Of a DNA stretch of 64,000 nucleotides, positions 1 to 10,499 are shown piece after piece. Numbering within the stretch: the stretch's first letter is position 1; every line of letters begins with the position of its first letter. Source of the stretch: Ceratotherium simum simum (lineage: Eukaryota; Chordata; Mammalia; Perissodactyla; Rhinocerotidae); assembly GCF_000283155.1 (NCBI RefSeq), contig NW_004454282.1:1912441-1976440 (forward strand). The letters are read 5' to 3'. The notes under the pieces were generated by a model. That model did not search any database. It had not been told where the DNA came from and saw nothing but the letters and a program-made list of their open reading frames with translations. Made by a program: the position numbers and the translations under genes.

Positions 1-19
1 TTTCAACCCATAACAATTA

Positions 20-185
20 CCTAACCTCTCTCCCAACATCATTCCACTTTATAGAATGAGGATACAAGGACTACTGACATCACAGGGCTGCTGAGAGGAT
101 GAAATGAAATAACGTATGTAAAGTGTTTAGCATAATGCCAGGCACATAGCTCGAAAGCAGTAAAAAATGCTAGCTATTATTATCA
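20..185 (+). mobile_element. MIR SINE fragment, 3' half
   Basis: The order 'agaatgaggata', 'gatgaaatgaaataa', 'taaagtgtttagcataatgccaggcacata' pieces and 'gctattatta' follows the 3' half of the MIR consensus (gaggattaaatgag, taaagcgcttagcacagtgcctggcacata). It is diverged and the edges are approximate. Confidence 0.55.
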
Positions 186-624
186 CGAAAGTGGGATACA
201 GATCCTTAAAGCTCCGTTTGTTTTGCTTTGCTTCACGGAGGAGAAGCCCATGCCGGTAATGTTTTCCTCCAACTCTACAGGACATAATGATTTTTCTTAA
301 CAGTATGAGTTGATTTTTACATCTTGCATTTTACCAAGGCACTATGTGTTTGAAAAAAAAAAAATCCACTTTTTATTTGAATACTGCCATCTCTTCATAC
401 TATGATAAAATCACTTTGAATAAATACCTTACTCCCAGCAAGTAAGTAAACCTTAAAGGTTAAAAACCGGATCAATTTTAAAAAGGTTAGTAAATGCTCC
501 TTCTAGATTATCTCTAAAATAAAAGAAATAAAGGCTCTAAAATAAAATATTAAGGACTTTCATCCCCCCAACCAGGCTGATATAGGTAAAATATATTGCA
601 ATATTAGGTGACAGCCTCATACAC
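186..624. other. No feature recognised
   Basis: AT-rich sequence with a 12-base A run at 353-364. I see no repeat family or exon signal that I can support. Confidence 0.4.
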
Positions 625-770
625 TGAAAAGAATATGACTTTCAGATTCAAATATATCTGAGTTTGACTCGTAAATCTACTGCTTATGGCTCTGTGACAA
701 GTGGGAAGTTATTGAACATTTTTCATTCTCAGTTACATCATCCATGAAATGAGGATAATAATGCTCCCTC
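625..770 (+). mobile_element. MIR SINE, 5' part, interrupted by L1
   Basis: 'ttcagattcaaat', 'ctctgtgacaagtgggaagtta' words and 'catgaaatgaggataataatg' match the MIR core and the cattttacagatgagg region in the plus orientation. The element resumes after the L1 insertion at 787-1277, so one MIR is split in two. Confidence 0.55.
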
Positions 771-1293
771 AAAAGTGAGACAGCCTAACCATCAATGGAT
801 GAATGGATAAACAACATGTGGTGCATACATACAATGGAATATTATTGAGCCTTAAAAAGGAAGGAAATTCTGACACATGTGACAACATGGATGAACCCTG
901 AAGACATCATGTTAAGTGAAATAAGCCAGTCACAAAAAAGACAAACACTGTATGATTCCACTTATATGAGGTGCCTAGAGTAGTCAAAGTCATAGAGACA
1001 GAAAGGAGAATGGTGGTTGCCAGAGGCTGGGGGGAGGGGAGAATGGTAGTGCCAGTGACTGGAGGGAGGGGAAAATGGGGAGTTATTGTTTAATGGGTAC
1101 AGAGTTTCAGTTTTGCAAGGTGAAAAGAGTTCTGGAGATGAATGGTGGTAATGGTTACAGAACAATGTGAATGTACTTAATGTCAACTGAACTGCACACA
1201 AAAAATGGTTAAGGAGGTAAATTTTATGTTATGTATATTTTAGTACAATTTTAAAAATAAATTTTTTAAAGTTAAAAAAAAGTGAGATGGCTT
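771..1293 (+). mobile_element. L1 3' end (L1MA-like), with flanking TSD
   Basis: The body at 787-1277 has the usual L1 ORF2-end and 3' UTR landmarks: 'acaatggaatattattgagcc', 'gtgaaataagccagtcac', 'tgattccacttatatgaggt', a G-rich stretch near 1030-1080, and an A-rich end. It is strongly 5' truncated. Flanks 771-786 (aaaagtgagacagcct) and 1278-1293 (aaaagtgagatggctt) agree at 13 of 16 positions with only transitions different, which fits an aged target-site duplication. It landed inside a MIR. Confidence 0.85.
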
Positions 1294-1345
1294 AATTAAA
1301 GCCCCTAATTAGTGTTTGGCATACAGCAAGTAGCAATTAGACACA
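1281..1345 (+). mobile_element. MIR SINE, 3' remainder after L1 insertion
   Basis: 'gcttaattaaagcccctaat' followed by 'gtgtttggcatacagcaagta' continues the MIR that stops at 770 (consensus agtgcctggcacatagtaagt). This confirms that the L1 at 787-1277 split it. Confidence 0.5.
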
Positions 1346-1524
1346 TCCCATCTTTTAATATTCTCCTTTCTCCCCACCACCAATAGTTGCAAAAAGAATT
1401 GGAGAGTGCACATCGCAAAGGATTCAATGGAAAAGATTGCAGATAATCCACCAACCTTTGATTTTGAAATGAAGCTAATTAAGTAGGTGAATGACATTGC
1501 ATCAGGAGATAAGAAAACTAGTCC

Positions 1525-1660
1525 ATATGCTGCTATTATCTAGTTCTGTAATTGTGAGCAAGACACTTAGCTTCTCTGGACCTTTTTTTCTCATCTGTCA
1601 AATAAGGGGGTTGAACCAGATGATCCACATTACATCCCAGTTCTTAGAGGCTTTTATTAC
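1525..1660 (+). mobile_element. MIR3-like SINE fragment
   Basis: 'gtgagcaagacacttagctt', 'tctcatctgtcaaataaggg' and 'gttgaaccagatgatccaca' follow the MIR/MIR3 order (donor 'caagtcacttaacctc', 'ctcatctgtaaaatg', 'ttggactagatgatctc'). Confidence 0.6.
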
Positions 1661-1865
1661 ATAAATAAAGCTAAGACATGGTATTTAACAATGAAAGGTC
1701 ATAGCTTAGCATGCCAATATGTCCTCTTCATGCTAAAAACAAGAAAAGGGAAGTAAATATCTTCTTTCATGCTAGAATGATAAATTTCCCAAAGGGAGGA
1801 AAATAGATTAAAAGACAGGCTGAAATGAGCAATTAATAACAAAATGTCATACTGTTCAAATGACA

Positions 1866-2032
1866 TTGTATTTAACAGAATGTCAGTTTTGCAAGATGAA
1901 AAAGTTCTAGAGATCTATTGCACAACAACATACATATAGTTAACACTACTGTCCTCTGCACTTAAAAATGGTCAAGATGGTAAATTTTTTGTTGTATGCT
2001 TTTTACTACAATAATTTAAAAAAAGAATATGA
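1866..2032 (+). mobile_element. Short L1 3' UTR fragment
   Basis: 'tcagttttgcaagatgaaaa', 'gttctagagatctattgcac', 'cttaaaaatggtcaagatgg' and 'taaattttttgttgtatgct' match the same L1MA/MB 3' UTR as at 1107-1245. It ends in an A-rich tail near 2025. Confidence 0.75.
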
Positions 2033-2066
2033 GCACATTATTTTCTTTCTTTAACCTCACTTCTCA

Positions 2067-2287
2067 AAAACAATACCAATGGAGGCCAGCCCATAGTCAT
2101 TAAGCTTGTGCGCTCCCCTTCAGCAGCCCAGGACTTGCGGGTTCAGATCTCAAGCGCGGACCTATACACTGCTCTTCAAGCCCTGCTGTGGCAGCAACCC
2201 ACATAGAAAATTGAGGAAGAGTGGTACAGATTTTAGCTCAGGGATAATCTTCCTAAATAAATAAACAAATAAAAACAGTACCAATGG
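2067..2287 (+). mobile_element. Older ERE-family SINE with TSD
   Basis: The body at 2083-2271 carries a diverged ERE head (ggccagcccatagtcatta), a remnant Pol III B box (gggttcagatctc) and the ERE 3' words 'acagattttagctcaggga' and 'taatcttcct', then an AAATA-rich tail. Direct repeats at 2067-2082 (aaaacaataccaatgg) and 2272-2287 (aaaacagtaccaatgg) differ at one base, so this is a retroposition event. Confidence 0.85.
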
Positions 2288-2740
2288 TTTTCAAAATTTT
2301 TTTAGAACAGTAAATCCATTCTTCAAAGGAAGTTTTATGGGAAAAAGACTGTTTAAAAATGGAGTTAAAATGGGGTACTAGATGGGCAGCTTCTAAACCC
2401 TCCAGTCTGAGTCTCTGCCCTTTGTTCCCTGGGCCTGCCCTGGAGCTCTCTGAAGACTCCTAATGCTCCAGTAGGTGAGTTTGAAAATCAGTACTATGTA
2501 CTCTACAAGAAATGTAAATGCCCTCTTAGTGTATTCAATTGGGAATTAATAATGGTAGAGCTTTACTAGTCTAAGCCTTACAATCCATCTAACCATGTTT
2601 TGTAAGTAATGTTTAAGTGGACCTTAGAGGACGTATTTCCACCTGTTTTCATGAAGAAAGTTTATGGATAGAAAAGAGGGTGAAAGAAAGCCTCAGTGCC
2701 TTATGCCTTCACCAACCCCAGAGTTTAGCATATGCTCAAT

Positions 2741-2977
2741 AAAGATATGCATAGGGCGGGCCCCGTGGCTTAGCGGTTGGGTGCGCGCGCTCTGCTGCTG
2801 GCGGCCCGGGTTCGGATCCCGGGAGCACACCGACGCAGCGCTTCTCCTGCCATGCTGAGGCCGCGTCCCACGTACAGCAACTAGAAGGATGTGCATCTAT
2901 GCCATACAACTATCTACTGGGGCTTCAGGGGAAAAAATAAATAAATAAAATAAATAAATAAATAAAGATATGTATAG
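2741..2977 (+). mobile_element. ERE1-type SINE with TSD
   Basis: The body at 2755-2963 has the full ERE1 plan: tRNA-like head ending in B box 'gggttcggatccc', 'catgctgaggccgcgtccca', 'tacagcaactagaaggatg', 'caactatctactggggcttc' and an (AAATA)n tail. Flanks aaagatatgcatag (2741-2754) and aaagatatgtatag (2964-2977) are a 14-bp TSD with one difference. EREs are the clade marker of this window. Confidence 0.95.
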
Positions 2978-3024
2978 ATGATTGTGTTCTTGAAGGGACC
3001 CAAGCTCTTGGAAAGGTATAGCGG

Positions 3025-3360
3025 GAAAAGTAGTATTTCATTCATTTATTTAAATGCATTTCCTTATCATCAACTATATTCCAGGCAATTGTTAAGCACT
3101 GGGGATAAAAATGTGAGTCAGATAACAGTCTCTATACAAGGAGCTCACTGGTATGAGAGAGATGTTTCAACAGGTCATTGTAAGGAACTGCAGAAAATGC
3201 AAGGATAATTATGCACAGAATATTACCGCAGCACCAAACCAGCTGAGAGGATGCCAAGGAAACTTTCTTGAAGAAAGAAAGAAGAGCTAGCAGGCCAATG
3301 ATGGGGGAAAGTCCTATCAGACAAGCCAAAAGCATGGGCACATGTGAGAAACAGCTTGGT
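3025..3360 (-). mobile_element. L2 LINE 3' end, antisense
   Basis: 'attccaggcaattgttaagc', 'actggggataaaaatgtgag' and 'tctctatacaaggagctcac' are the reverse complement of the L2 3' end (ctgtatccccagcgcctag, aatgtaagctccatgag). It is highly diverged past 3200. Confidence 0.55.
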
Positions 3361-4976
3361 GTGTTGGGAAGCACAGAACATGGAAAGGGAGGAATGGGAG
3401 AGATGAAGCTAAAGAGCGGGGTCATGGAGAGTTTCGTGCATGAGTAGGGCCTGACTGCATTTTCCTTCCCTGGCTTTGCCTGTCCCCTTTTGTCCCATCC
3501 TAGGGAACCTCCAAATGACACTTCCATGGAACTTAGAATTCTATAATCAGTAGTTTACTGGTAATCCATGGCGAAAGAGGAAAAAAGAGGGCTAAGAGGA
3601 AGAAGCAAGGGACATTTCACCTCCTCAGTGGAAGCCACCACAAAAAAATCACAACACGACTTTTACCCATAAAGGAAAACAATGAGGTTTCTTATTGAGG
3701 AAAAATGTGAGTCTTTGCTAGCCTTCTGAGAGGCAGAAACGTTTGAGCGACTGGAAGGTGCTGTGCTGAAACAGCCCGGCAAGAACACCTACTCCACCAA
3801 CTCCACAGGATGGAGCTCCGGTACAGCCGCTGGGTGTCCTGGGTTGATTTACCCGGCCTCAGGCAGGCCTGATGCCCAAGCCTCAGCCCAGCACCTTCAG
3901 GTACTCTCAGCTCAAGACTTTCCCTTCTTGGGACGCTCCACTTCCCAGCTCTATTTAATGAAAATGTTCACTTCTGATCCCATTTTCTTACCAAAAAAAC
4001 TCAAGCGTCATTTCTCTGTTGGCCAGCATGAATATCCGGGTAATTCTCCTACTGGGCGGGCTCTTTAAAGTTTGAGTCAAAATGCTGACTATAAGGGAGG
4101 GACTTCTTGGTATCACCTTTCCTTTCCTATATGAACAGCCACTAGATAAACATCAAACAAGCACAGAAAATGAAAATGCTGACCCAGGGCAGACTTGAAT
4201 TAAAATCTGATAGTAAAGGCCTCAGAATTCTCACTACGGTTTCTAAGAATATATTTAAAGTTTTCAAATCTTTTCCCAAATTTTAAGTTTTAAAATCTTT
4301 CAGGTGATAAAAATCAAAGCAGTGCCTTGTTCCATGTGCTCCACACTACACACATTGTTCTCATGTCAAGGCACACCTCAGGAACCCAACAGTCCCACAG
4401 GCTAGATGCAGACCGTGGGTTCCCAGGAGAAGAAAGATTTCAGAAACAATGAAAATTAAAGGCAAATATCCTTTTGGAGTTCCCAAATCAATATTCTAGA
4501 ATCTGAATTATATCAGCAACCAGGGAGAATCAAGTATTCTTCTTCATTGCCCCAAGTACTAACAATTTCTTTGTGGGATCTGATTACCAATTTCCATTTA
4601 TTAAAGAAGGAAAAACAACATGTTGAAGTCTTACATTCTCCTATTTTTTCTCCCTTTTTCATTGTCTTGAATAGCAAAGCACTATATTATTGAGGATAAG
4701 ATTTTGCATATGCTCTCAGGTAAATCTAAAACATTTTTGTGACTAAATTTAGGTTTTTGTATAACTGATACTTGGGAGAAAAGGCTTAAGTAATTTTGGT
4801 TCCAGTACTCAAGAAAAGTGTTTGCACATGAATTTTCAGTAAAACTACAACAAATCTGTTTGATAAAAATGGAGAGACATGGTCCAAGTTTGAAAATAAA
4901 AGTTCTAAGTCTTACATTGAAAAAAAAAAAGACAACAGATCTATAATTCTATGAATTGGTACAACTCATTTTTTAA
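3361..4976. other. Unassigned sequence
   Basis: Mixed sequence with a GC-richer patch at about 3740-4060 and an 11-base A run at 4920-4930. A 101-codon frame at 3763-4068 has no recognisable domain and no flanking splice logic, so I do not call a gene. Confidence 0.35.
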
Positions 4977-5543
4977 CAAAGACTTTTTATTTTTTAGAGC
5001 AGCTTTAGGTTCACAGCAAAACTGAGCAGGAAGTACAGAGTTTATACGTAGTCCTTGTCCCTCCACATGCATAGCCTTCCCAACTAGCACGATCCCCACC
5101 AGAGTGCTACATTTGTTATAATCGATGAACCTACATTGCTACATCATTATCACCCAAAATTTACATTAGATTTCACTCTTGGTGTTATACATTCTATGGG
5201 TTTTGACAAATGTATGCATCATTATAGTATCATACAGAATAGTTTCACTGCACTAAAAATCTTCTGTGCTCTGCCTATTCATCCCTCCTTCCTCTCATGC
5301 CCTGGGCAACCACTGAGTCTTTTACTGCTTCATAGTTTTGCATATGGTTGAAATCATACAGTATGTAGCCTTTTCAGATTGGTTTCTATCACTTAGTAAT
5401 ATGCATCTAAGTTTCCTCCATGTCTTTTCATGACTTGATATCTCATTTCTTTTTTAGCACTGAATAATATTCCATTGTCAGAATGTACCACAGTTTCTTT
5501 ATCCATTCACCAACTAAAGGACATCTTCGTTGTCTCCAAATTC
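4977..5543 (-). mobile_element. L1 3' end (L1MB/MC-like), antisense
   Basis: The reverse complement of L1 landmarks is clear: 'gagcagctttaggttcacag', 'ccccaccagagtgctacatt', 'gtatcatacagaatagtttc', 'gaataatattccattgt', and 'ctttatccattcacc'. It covers the 3' UTR and the far C-terminal end of ORF2, is 5' truncated, and holds no open frame of note. Confidence 0.85.
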
Positions 5544-5685
5544 AACAATTCATTTTTAAACTCCATTTTTAAAGAGTAGTCATCTGAGATCAATTGCTCT
5601 CTTTATTTCCTCATTGAATTTCAGAGGCGACTCAACCAAACTCTTAACTGATGTATGAATTCCCCTCAACAACAAATAGGCTGTC
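5544..5685. other. Unassigned spacer
   Basis: Short AT-rich spacer between an L1 and an L3/CR1-like fragment. Nothing else is seen. Confidence 0.35.
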
Positions 5686-5800
5686 AGCCTGACTTTGCTT
5701 GCTTCCTCCCCTAACAAGTAACTCACCATTTTCACAAGGCAGCCCACTTCATTACAGGATATCTCCAATTATTACTAAGCAGTTCTTCCAATGGTGGACT
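5686..5800 (-). mobile_element. L3/CR1-like LINE 3' end fragment
   Basis: 'aagtaactcaccattttcac', 'aaggcagcccacttcattac' and 'ttactaagcagttcttcca' match the antisense 3' end of an old CR1-superfamily LINE or MIR3-like repeat (aaggcagcccattccat, gaaagttcttcct). I am unsure of the exact subfamily. Confidence 0.45.
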
Positions 5801-6299
5801 TTTTCTAGACCCTTTATAATAGGCCTACTTCCTTTCCATGTGCATTTCCAAATGTATTTTTTAAATTAAAATCTCAGTATTTTTTTCTATTGCTTAAAGG
5901 AAAAGAAGTAACAGAATTGTTGGTTTTATTACATTTTCATCCATTTTTGCAATTTATTCTCTTAAAATATTCACAACAATCAGAGACTTGCAGACTACTG
6001 ACATGACCTCTCACAGATTTTTTTTTTCTCCTGGACAAGATTGCTCATTCCTTGAAGTTTGCTCTCACAATATCGTTTTGAGTCTCCCACATCATTCTGG
6101 GCTTCCTCCTTTGGACAGGCTTCTTCTTATCTATATTTTTTCTTCAGAATTGAGCACAATCTTCTGTGAGTAATAGGATGAATGCAGAGAAGAGGGAAAC
6201 AATTATCTCTCACGTGGATTGTATACATTCCAATTACTGCAGTCAGAGGCTGCTTCCGCTTTTCCGCCACACTACTCTGAGACCACATTAAACCTACAG
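5801..6299. other. Unassigned AT-rich sequence
   Basis: I see no recognisable repeat or gene. A short 61-codon frame at 5988-6173 has no features of a protein. Confidence 0.35.
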
Positions 6300-6495
6300 T
6301 TAATTAAAACTCGCTCCTACCCCACCTGCTCTACTCTGCCTCCTCACTTCTTCATCATATTTTCCCTCTTAAATTTCATCCCGTTACATTTGGTCCATTG
6401 TTTTAATCTGTCAAGATAATTTTGGAAACTGTATCTACTATCCAAAGTATTAGCTCTCTCATCCTGTTTTATGGTATTTGTGATTTTGATCAATT
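6300..6495 (-). mobile_element. Ancient CR1/L3-like repeat
   Basis: 'aatttcatcccgttacattt', 'ggtccattgttttaatctgt', 'caagataattttgga' and 'atccaaagtattagctctc' resemble a deep vertebrate CR1/L3 antisense segment (gttcaatctgtcaagatc, tccaatgtattagctat). The name comes from memory. Confidence 0.45.
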
Positions 6496-6499
6496 GCAT

Positions 6500-7056
6500 T
6501 TAATTCATTCATTCACTCTTTCATTCATTCAACCAATATGTACTAAGTGTCAATTATGGTGTCAGGTTCTGGGCTAGGCTCTGGGGATACACCACAAACT
6601 TTTGTCCCCATTCTTAGGAAATATATGGTGTAGTGGGAATGACAGATTACAACTGATGAGACTAATGAATGTGTAATTACAAACTCATATAACTGTTCTG
6701 AAATTTAAAAAATACAATTTTATTAGTGATTATAACCAAGTAATTTAATGTGGATATAGGCAAGGAAGTGGTAAGGAAAGGCTTCCCTAGAGAAGTGACG
6801 GTCGAGCTGAGACCTAAAGGACAAGTAGAAGTGAACCAGATAAAGGGGTGGGGATGGAGAAAAGCATTCTAGCCAGAGGAAGGGCCTGAGAAAGGGCCCT
6901 AGAGGAGACAGCAGCATAGCTCGGTTCAGGTATCTGAACTGAGGCCAGTGTGTCTAGAATACAGAGTGGCGGTCATGGGAGAATCATGCAAGGTGAGATA
7001 CTACAGACATAGGCAGGGCCAGGCCATGTAAGATCTTCGTAGGCCAAATTAATGAT
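6500..7056 (-). mobile_element. L2 LINE, long antisense copy
   Basis: It begins at the antisense 3' terminus (ttcattcattc, 'tgtcaattatggtgtcaggt', 'tctggggataca') and runs inward through 'aaggcttccctagagaagtg', 'gagctgagacctaaaggaca', 'agcattctagccagaggaag' and 'gccaggccatgtaagatctt', all in L2 order. At about 550 bp it is one of the longest L2 copies here. Confidence 0.75.
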
Positions 7057-7139
7057 TTAGCTGTACTACAGAAGCCCATGAAAAGTCTCTCTGAGGCAGA
7101 CTCCTCTGTTATGAATTTTATCCTCATTTCCCCAAATTT

Positions 7140-7330
7140 TCAGAGCCCTCCCTCCCATTAGTCAAGTTCAAACCCTTTAGCTTGCCATTCAAGGTCCTCA
7201 AAATTTGATTTTCCTTTTCAAATATGTCCTGATGTCTTCTTAATGTGAGCTCTGTGCTCCTACAGAAGCAACTGATCTAGTGGTGCATTTCCCCACTCTC
7301 TGCCTTCAACTGGAACAGGCTACTTTTCTG
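7140..7330 (+). mobile_element. L2 LINE fragment, sense
   Basis: 'caagttcaaaccctttagct', 'tgccattcaaggtcctcaaa' and 'ctgccttcaactggaacag' follow the L2 internal order (caaactccttagcttggcat, caaggccctc, ctccagccaaactgg). Confidence 0.55.
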
Positions 7331-7747
7331 CTCCAGCCTCAATTATGCTCCATGAAACGGATACTTGTCAAATGTATGGCCACTGAGCATCTCCTCAGAC
7401 AATGGCGCCCTTTTATCAGTGAGACTATAATTTCCCGGTGGGCAGGAAACATTTTTTGTTACTTTTTTGAATGCTACATAGCTTCTATACAATTTCTGCA
7501 CACAAGAAATAGCTAATTCACATTTATAGATTGTGTAAGTAGCCTCCCCAAAGGGCTCCCTGCTGAGTAAGACTACTGCTTTTGCCTAGCATTGTGTTCT
7601 GGGTAGTAGGCACAACAGTAATGCCTGATGATTATGAAATTCACTTTCCTTAGAATAGATGCTGTGGAATCTTCTGTGTCAGGAGTTTTTATCTAATGGA
7701 GAAGCCAAATTAGGGCATGTATATTTCTTCTTCCCTAATGTTTTAGG
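7331..7747. other. Unassigned sequence
   Basis: No repeat family or gene was identified in this stretch. Confidence 0.35.
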
Positions 7748-7846
7748 GCAGCATTTTCCAAAATGTGCTCCACACTACTTCTGAGTGATAGCCAAAAAAT
7801 TTAGTTGAAAGGGTATTTCTTGGACATACATGTTTGGAAATATTAG
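7748..7846. mobile_element. Possible hAT-type MITE remnant
   Basis: It starts 'cagcattttccaaaatgtgc', a typical hAT-Charlie inverted-terminal word (cagtgtttcccaaagtgtg), and has a weak partner, 'tgtttggaaat', near 7830. The right edge is uncertain. Confidence 0.3.
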
Positions 7847-7920
7847 GTTATGGATGAATTTGATTTGCAGAACTTAGAGCATTAACCTATTGGTGAGTAT
7901 TTTGATTGTCCAAGAGACAT

Positions 7921-7976
7921 TAATTCATTCATTTAACAAATATTAAGAATTTACCATATACCAGGCAACATGTTAA
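7921..7976 (-). mobile_element. L2 LINE 3' end, antisense, left part
   Basis: 'attcattcatttaacaaata' and 'accatataccaggcaacatg' are the antisense L2 terminus. The L2 resumes at 8602 after a nested hAT element. Confidence 0.65.
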
Positions 7977-8004
7977 CAGAGGTGTGCTGGCAAATGTTTA
8001 AAAA

Positions 8005-8222
8005 CCAGCTCTCTGGAGCCGGCCCCATAGTGTAGTGGTTAAAGTTCCACGTGCTCTGCTTTGGCGGCCTGGGTTCGCAGGTTCGGATCCCAGGCCCAGA
8101 CTTACACCACTTGTTAGCCATGCTGACGGGGCGACCCACATACAAAACAGAGGAAGACTGGCACAGATGTTAGCTCAGGGATAACCTCCCTCATGCAAAA
8201 AAAAATAAAAAAGAGGCAGAGT
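8005..8222 (+). mobile_element. Older ERE-family SINE, first of a pair
   Basis: 'agccggccccatagtgtagt', a B box region 'ggttcggatccca', 'cagatgttagctcagggata' and an A-rich tail ending near 8214. The 5' side carries ccagctctct (8005-8014), repeated at 8412-8421 after the second ERE, so that duplication brackets both elements. Confidence 0.85.
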
Positions 8223-8421
8223 GGGCCAGCCTGGTGGCGTAGTGGTTAAGTTCTCATGCTCTGCTTTGGTGGCCCAGAGTTCACGGGTTTGGATCCCAGA
8301 CGCGGACCTACACGCCACTTATCAAGCCATGCGGCAGGCGTCCCACCTACAAAATAGAGAAAGACCAGCAACAGATATTAGCTCAGGGAGAATCTTCCTC
8401 ACCAAAAAAACCCAGCTCTCT
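8223..8421 (+). mobile_element. Older ERE-family SINE, second of a pair
   Basis: It starts 'gggccagcctggtggcgtag' directly after the first ERE, contains 'gggtttggatcccagacgcg', 'acagatattagctcaggga' and 'gaatcttcctcacc', and ends in A7 at 8404-8410. The repeat ccagctctct follows at 8412-8421. Confidence 0.85.
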
Positions 8422-8601
8422 AAGGAGAAAGAAACAAAATACCCCAACTTGTAGTGTTTGCTGATTTCTATAATATGTATATTCCCACAGGGTTGATTTC
8501 AAGCTATCAATGTGACATCAGTGAACTAGGAGTAGCGACAAAATGTACACAATCAGCCCTTTTCAGCCAGTTCAAGCTGGCTTCAGCACACTGCGTGTTA
8601 A

Positions 8602-9157
8602 CTGATGATGAATAAAACAGCCATGGTGTCTATACTTGTAGAACTTACAGTCTAATAGAGGCAAGAGAAAATAAACAAGTTAATAAGCCAATATATAAGG
8701 CTAAAGGGGATGGCCAAGGGAAAAAAACAGAGCTTCATGAAATAGACAGTGGCTGGGAACTGGGGAGGTGGTCACATGAGTCTTCCCCAAAGATGAGATG
8801 TGCGAGCTGAGAACTAAGTTATTAGAAGCCTGTCAGAAGAGAAGGCAGAGGAAAAGCATTCCAGGGGAGAGGAACAGCATGTGCAACAACATATGCTTGC
8901 AAAGAATATGGACATTTTAAAGGACTAAAAGGCCATTGTGTCTGGATGGAGTCAGTAGGGGAGAATGGCAAGAGATGAAGTTGCAAAGATAAGCAGGATC
9001 CACATGCCTGGCCTGGGACCTCCTAGTAGGGAGTTTGGATTTTAAAAGGCAAAAGGAAGCATTTGAAGATTATTTTTGTTTTCTTCAAGGAGGAAGTGAA
9101 ATATCCTTAGCAACTTTACAAGCTCTTTTTGTCTGCTGTGTGGAGAATGGCCTGGAG
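8602..9157 (-). mobile_element. L2 LINE, antisense, right part
   Basis: 'gatgatgaataaaacagcca', 'gaacttacagtctaatagag', 'gatgtgcgagctgagaacta', 'agcattccaggggagaggaa', 'gggagtttggattttaaaag' and 'tctgctgtgtggagaatggc' run in L2 antisense order. It is continuous with 7921-7976 across the hAT insertion. Confidence 0.75.
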
Positions 9158-9243
9158 CATTTCCCACACTTATTTGACATGGAGCCCTGCTTTGTCTAAG
9201 GATCTTTCTCTGGAATGCCCCTCACAGCACATTTTGGAAAATG
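9158..9243. mobile_element. hAT-type MITE remnant
   Basis: It opens 'catttcccacacttatttga' and closes 'cattttggaaaatg', imperfect inverted ends of the Charlie-related type (cagtgtttcccaaacttattt ... ttgggaaacgctg pieces). It abuts the L2 at 9157. Confidence 0.5.
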
Positions 9244-9554
9244 TTATATTAGGAGTTTTAAAGAAGCATGTAATTATTTAACATTATTTTTCAGCTTTTC
9301 ATGCAGCAAGAAATAAATGCTTAAGTATGATTAATAGAAACTTCTTTTTTGCTGTTCCCTACCAAACCATCCTAAGCTTTCCCAACAGGCTCAATACAAT
9401 CTTCACTGTTCATACATATGATGAAAATGAAAACAGCTAAAAAAAAAATCTGAAGTGAAAGACCTAGAGACACTGTGAGATCCAGGTCAGATAACACTGG
9501 CTGTTTATGGTTATGCCCAAAGTCTGGTTGTTTTCAAGAAATCAGATGAAGCTG
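9244..9554. other. Unassigned sequence
   Basis: AT-rich with an A9 run near 9440-9449. No feature was recognised. Confidence 0.35.
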
Positions 9555-9779
9555 GTTCTAAAGCAGCACTGTCCAATAGAACATTCTGCAATGATGGAAA
9601 GTTCTATATCTGCACTGTCCAGTATCATTGTCACTAGCCACATGAGTCTACTGAGCGCTTGAAATGTGGTAATGACTGAGGCACTGAATTGTAAAACTTA
9701 TATAATTTTAATTCATTTAGACTAAATTTCAATAGCCACATATGGCTTTGGCTACCATAATGGATGCTGTAGTTCTAGG
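9555..9779 (+). mobile_element. hAT-Charlie MITE with TSD
   Basis: 'cagcactgtccaatagaaca', 'ttctgcaatgatggaaagtt', 'actagccacatgagtctact', 'gagcgcttgaaatgtgg' and 'aatagccacatatggcttt' match a common mammalian hAT MITE. The flanks gttctaaa (9555-9562) and gttctagg (9772-9779) fit an aged 8-bp TSD. I do not assign a MER number. Confidence 0.8.
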
Positions 9780-10499
9780 GGATATTAATGGTAAAATAAA
9801 AAGTGGTGACTTCCCCCTTTTTACAGCTAAATGAAACCTCTGCTCCCAAATAAACTTAGTCTCGTAGGAAAGTGGTAATCCACTGAAGGCACTTCAAAGG
9901 TCACTCTGCAGTTTAGTCTCCCGATGCTATTTTCTGCCCTTTTTTCCTATTCAAAGCCATATATACACAGGAGAACTTGTTTAATGTCTCTAAATAATAG
10001 ATTAGCGTTATTTATTACTTGTGCTTGTGTATTCATTTTCTCCTAAAAATACCACCACATTTTAGACATAAAGGCTTCCTCTTTGATGCAAGAAAAAAGT
10101 TGGAAGGCAAAAAAGAACAAAATAGTCTTGTGACTTTGTTTTGTCGATGTGTAGCTGCAACTGACCGACATAGCAACTATTACCCGACACTCCTATTTTT
10201 CATGTCACCACTCAGAGTTTCTTTAAATCTGCTTTAAGCTCCCCAAGCCCTTTTAAATTACATCATACCAAGTCGATGGATGGGAAAAATGGCCAGAAAT
10301 ACATGGTCCATTATAAATTCCCTACTGGCCTTCTATTACAAGGTGTTTCTCAAAACATTGTTATTTTGTTAGATAAATCTTTCTTATTGATTTTACTCTC
10401 TAACACCCCAGTCATGAAGAACAGAGCTTGTAAATAGTCCAACACATGGGGTTGCAATTTGCTGTGTTCAGACAACGCTGCCCGTCATTTTCTAAGTAG
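9780..10499. other. Unassigned sequence
   Basis: No repeat family or exon signal that I can support. The 72-codon frame at 10019-10237 has no recognisable motif. Confidence 0.35.

Larger units (their letters stand above)
7969..8601. mobile_element. hAT-type MITE (unnamed family), with TSD and two nested EREs
   Basis: The element runs 7977-8593. Its left end is 'cagaggtgtgctgg' and its right end 'cagcacactg', which are inverted. The flanks catgttaa (7969-7976) and cgtgttaa (8594-8601) are an 8-bp TSD with one change, the hallmark length for hAT. Without the EREs at 8015-8411 the element is about 220 bp. It is inserted in an antisense L2. A second copy is at 62381-62617. Confidence 0.75.
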
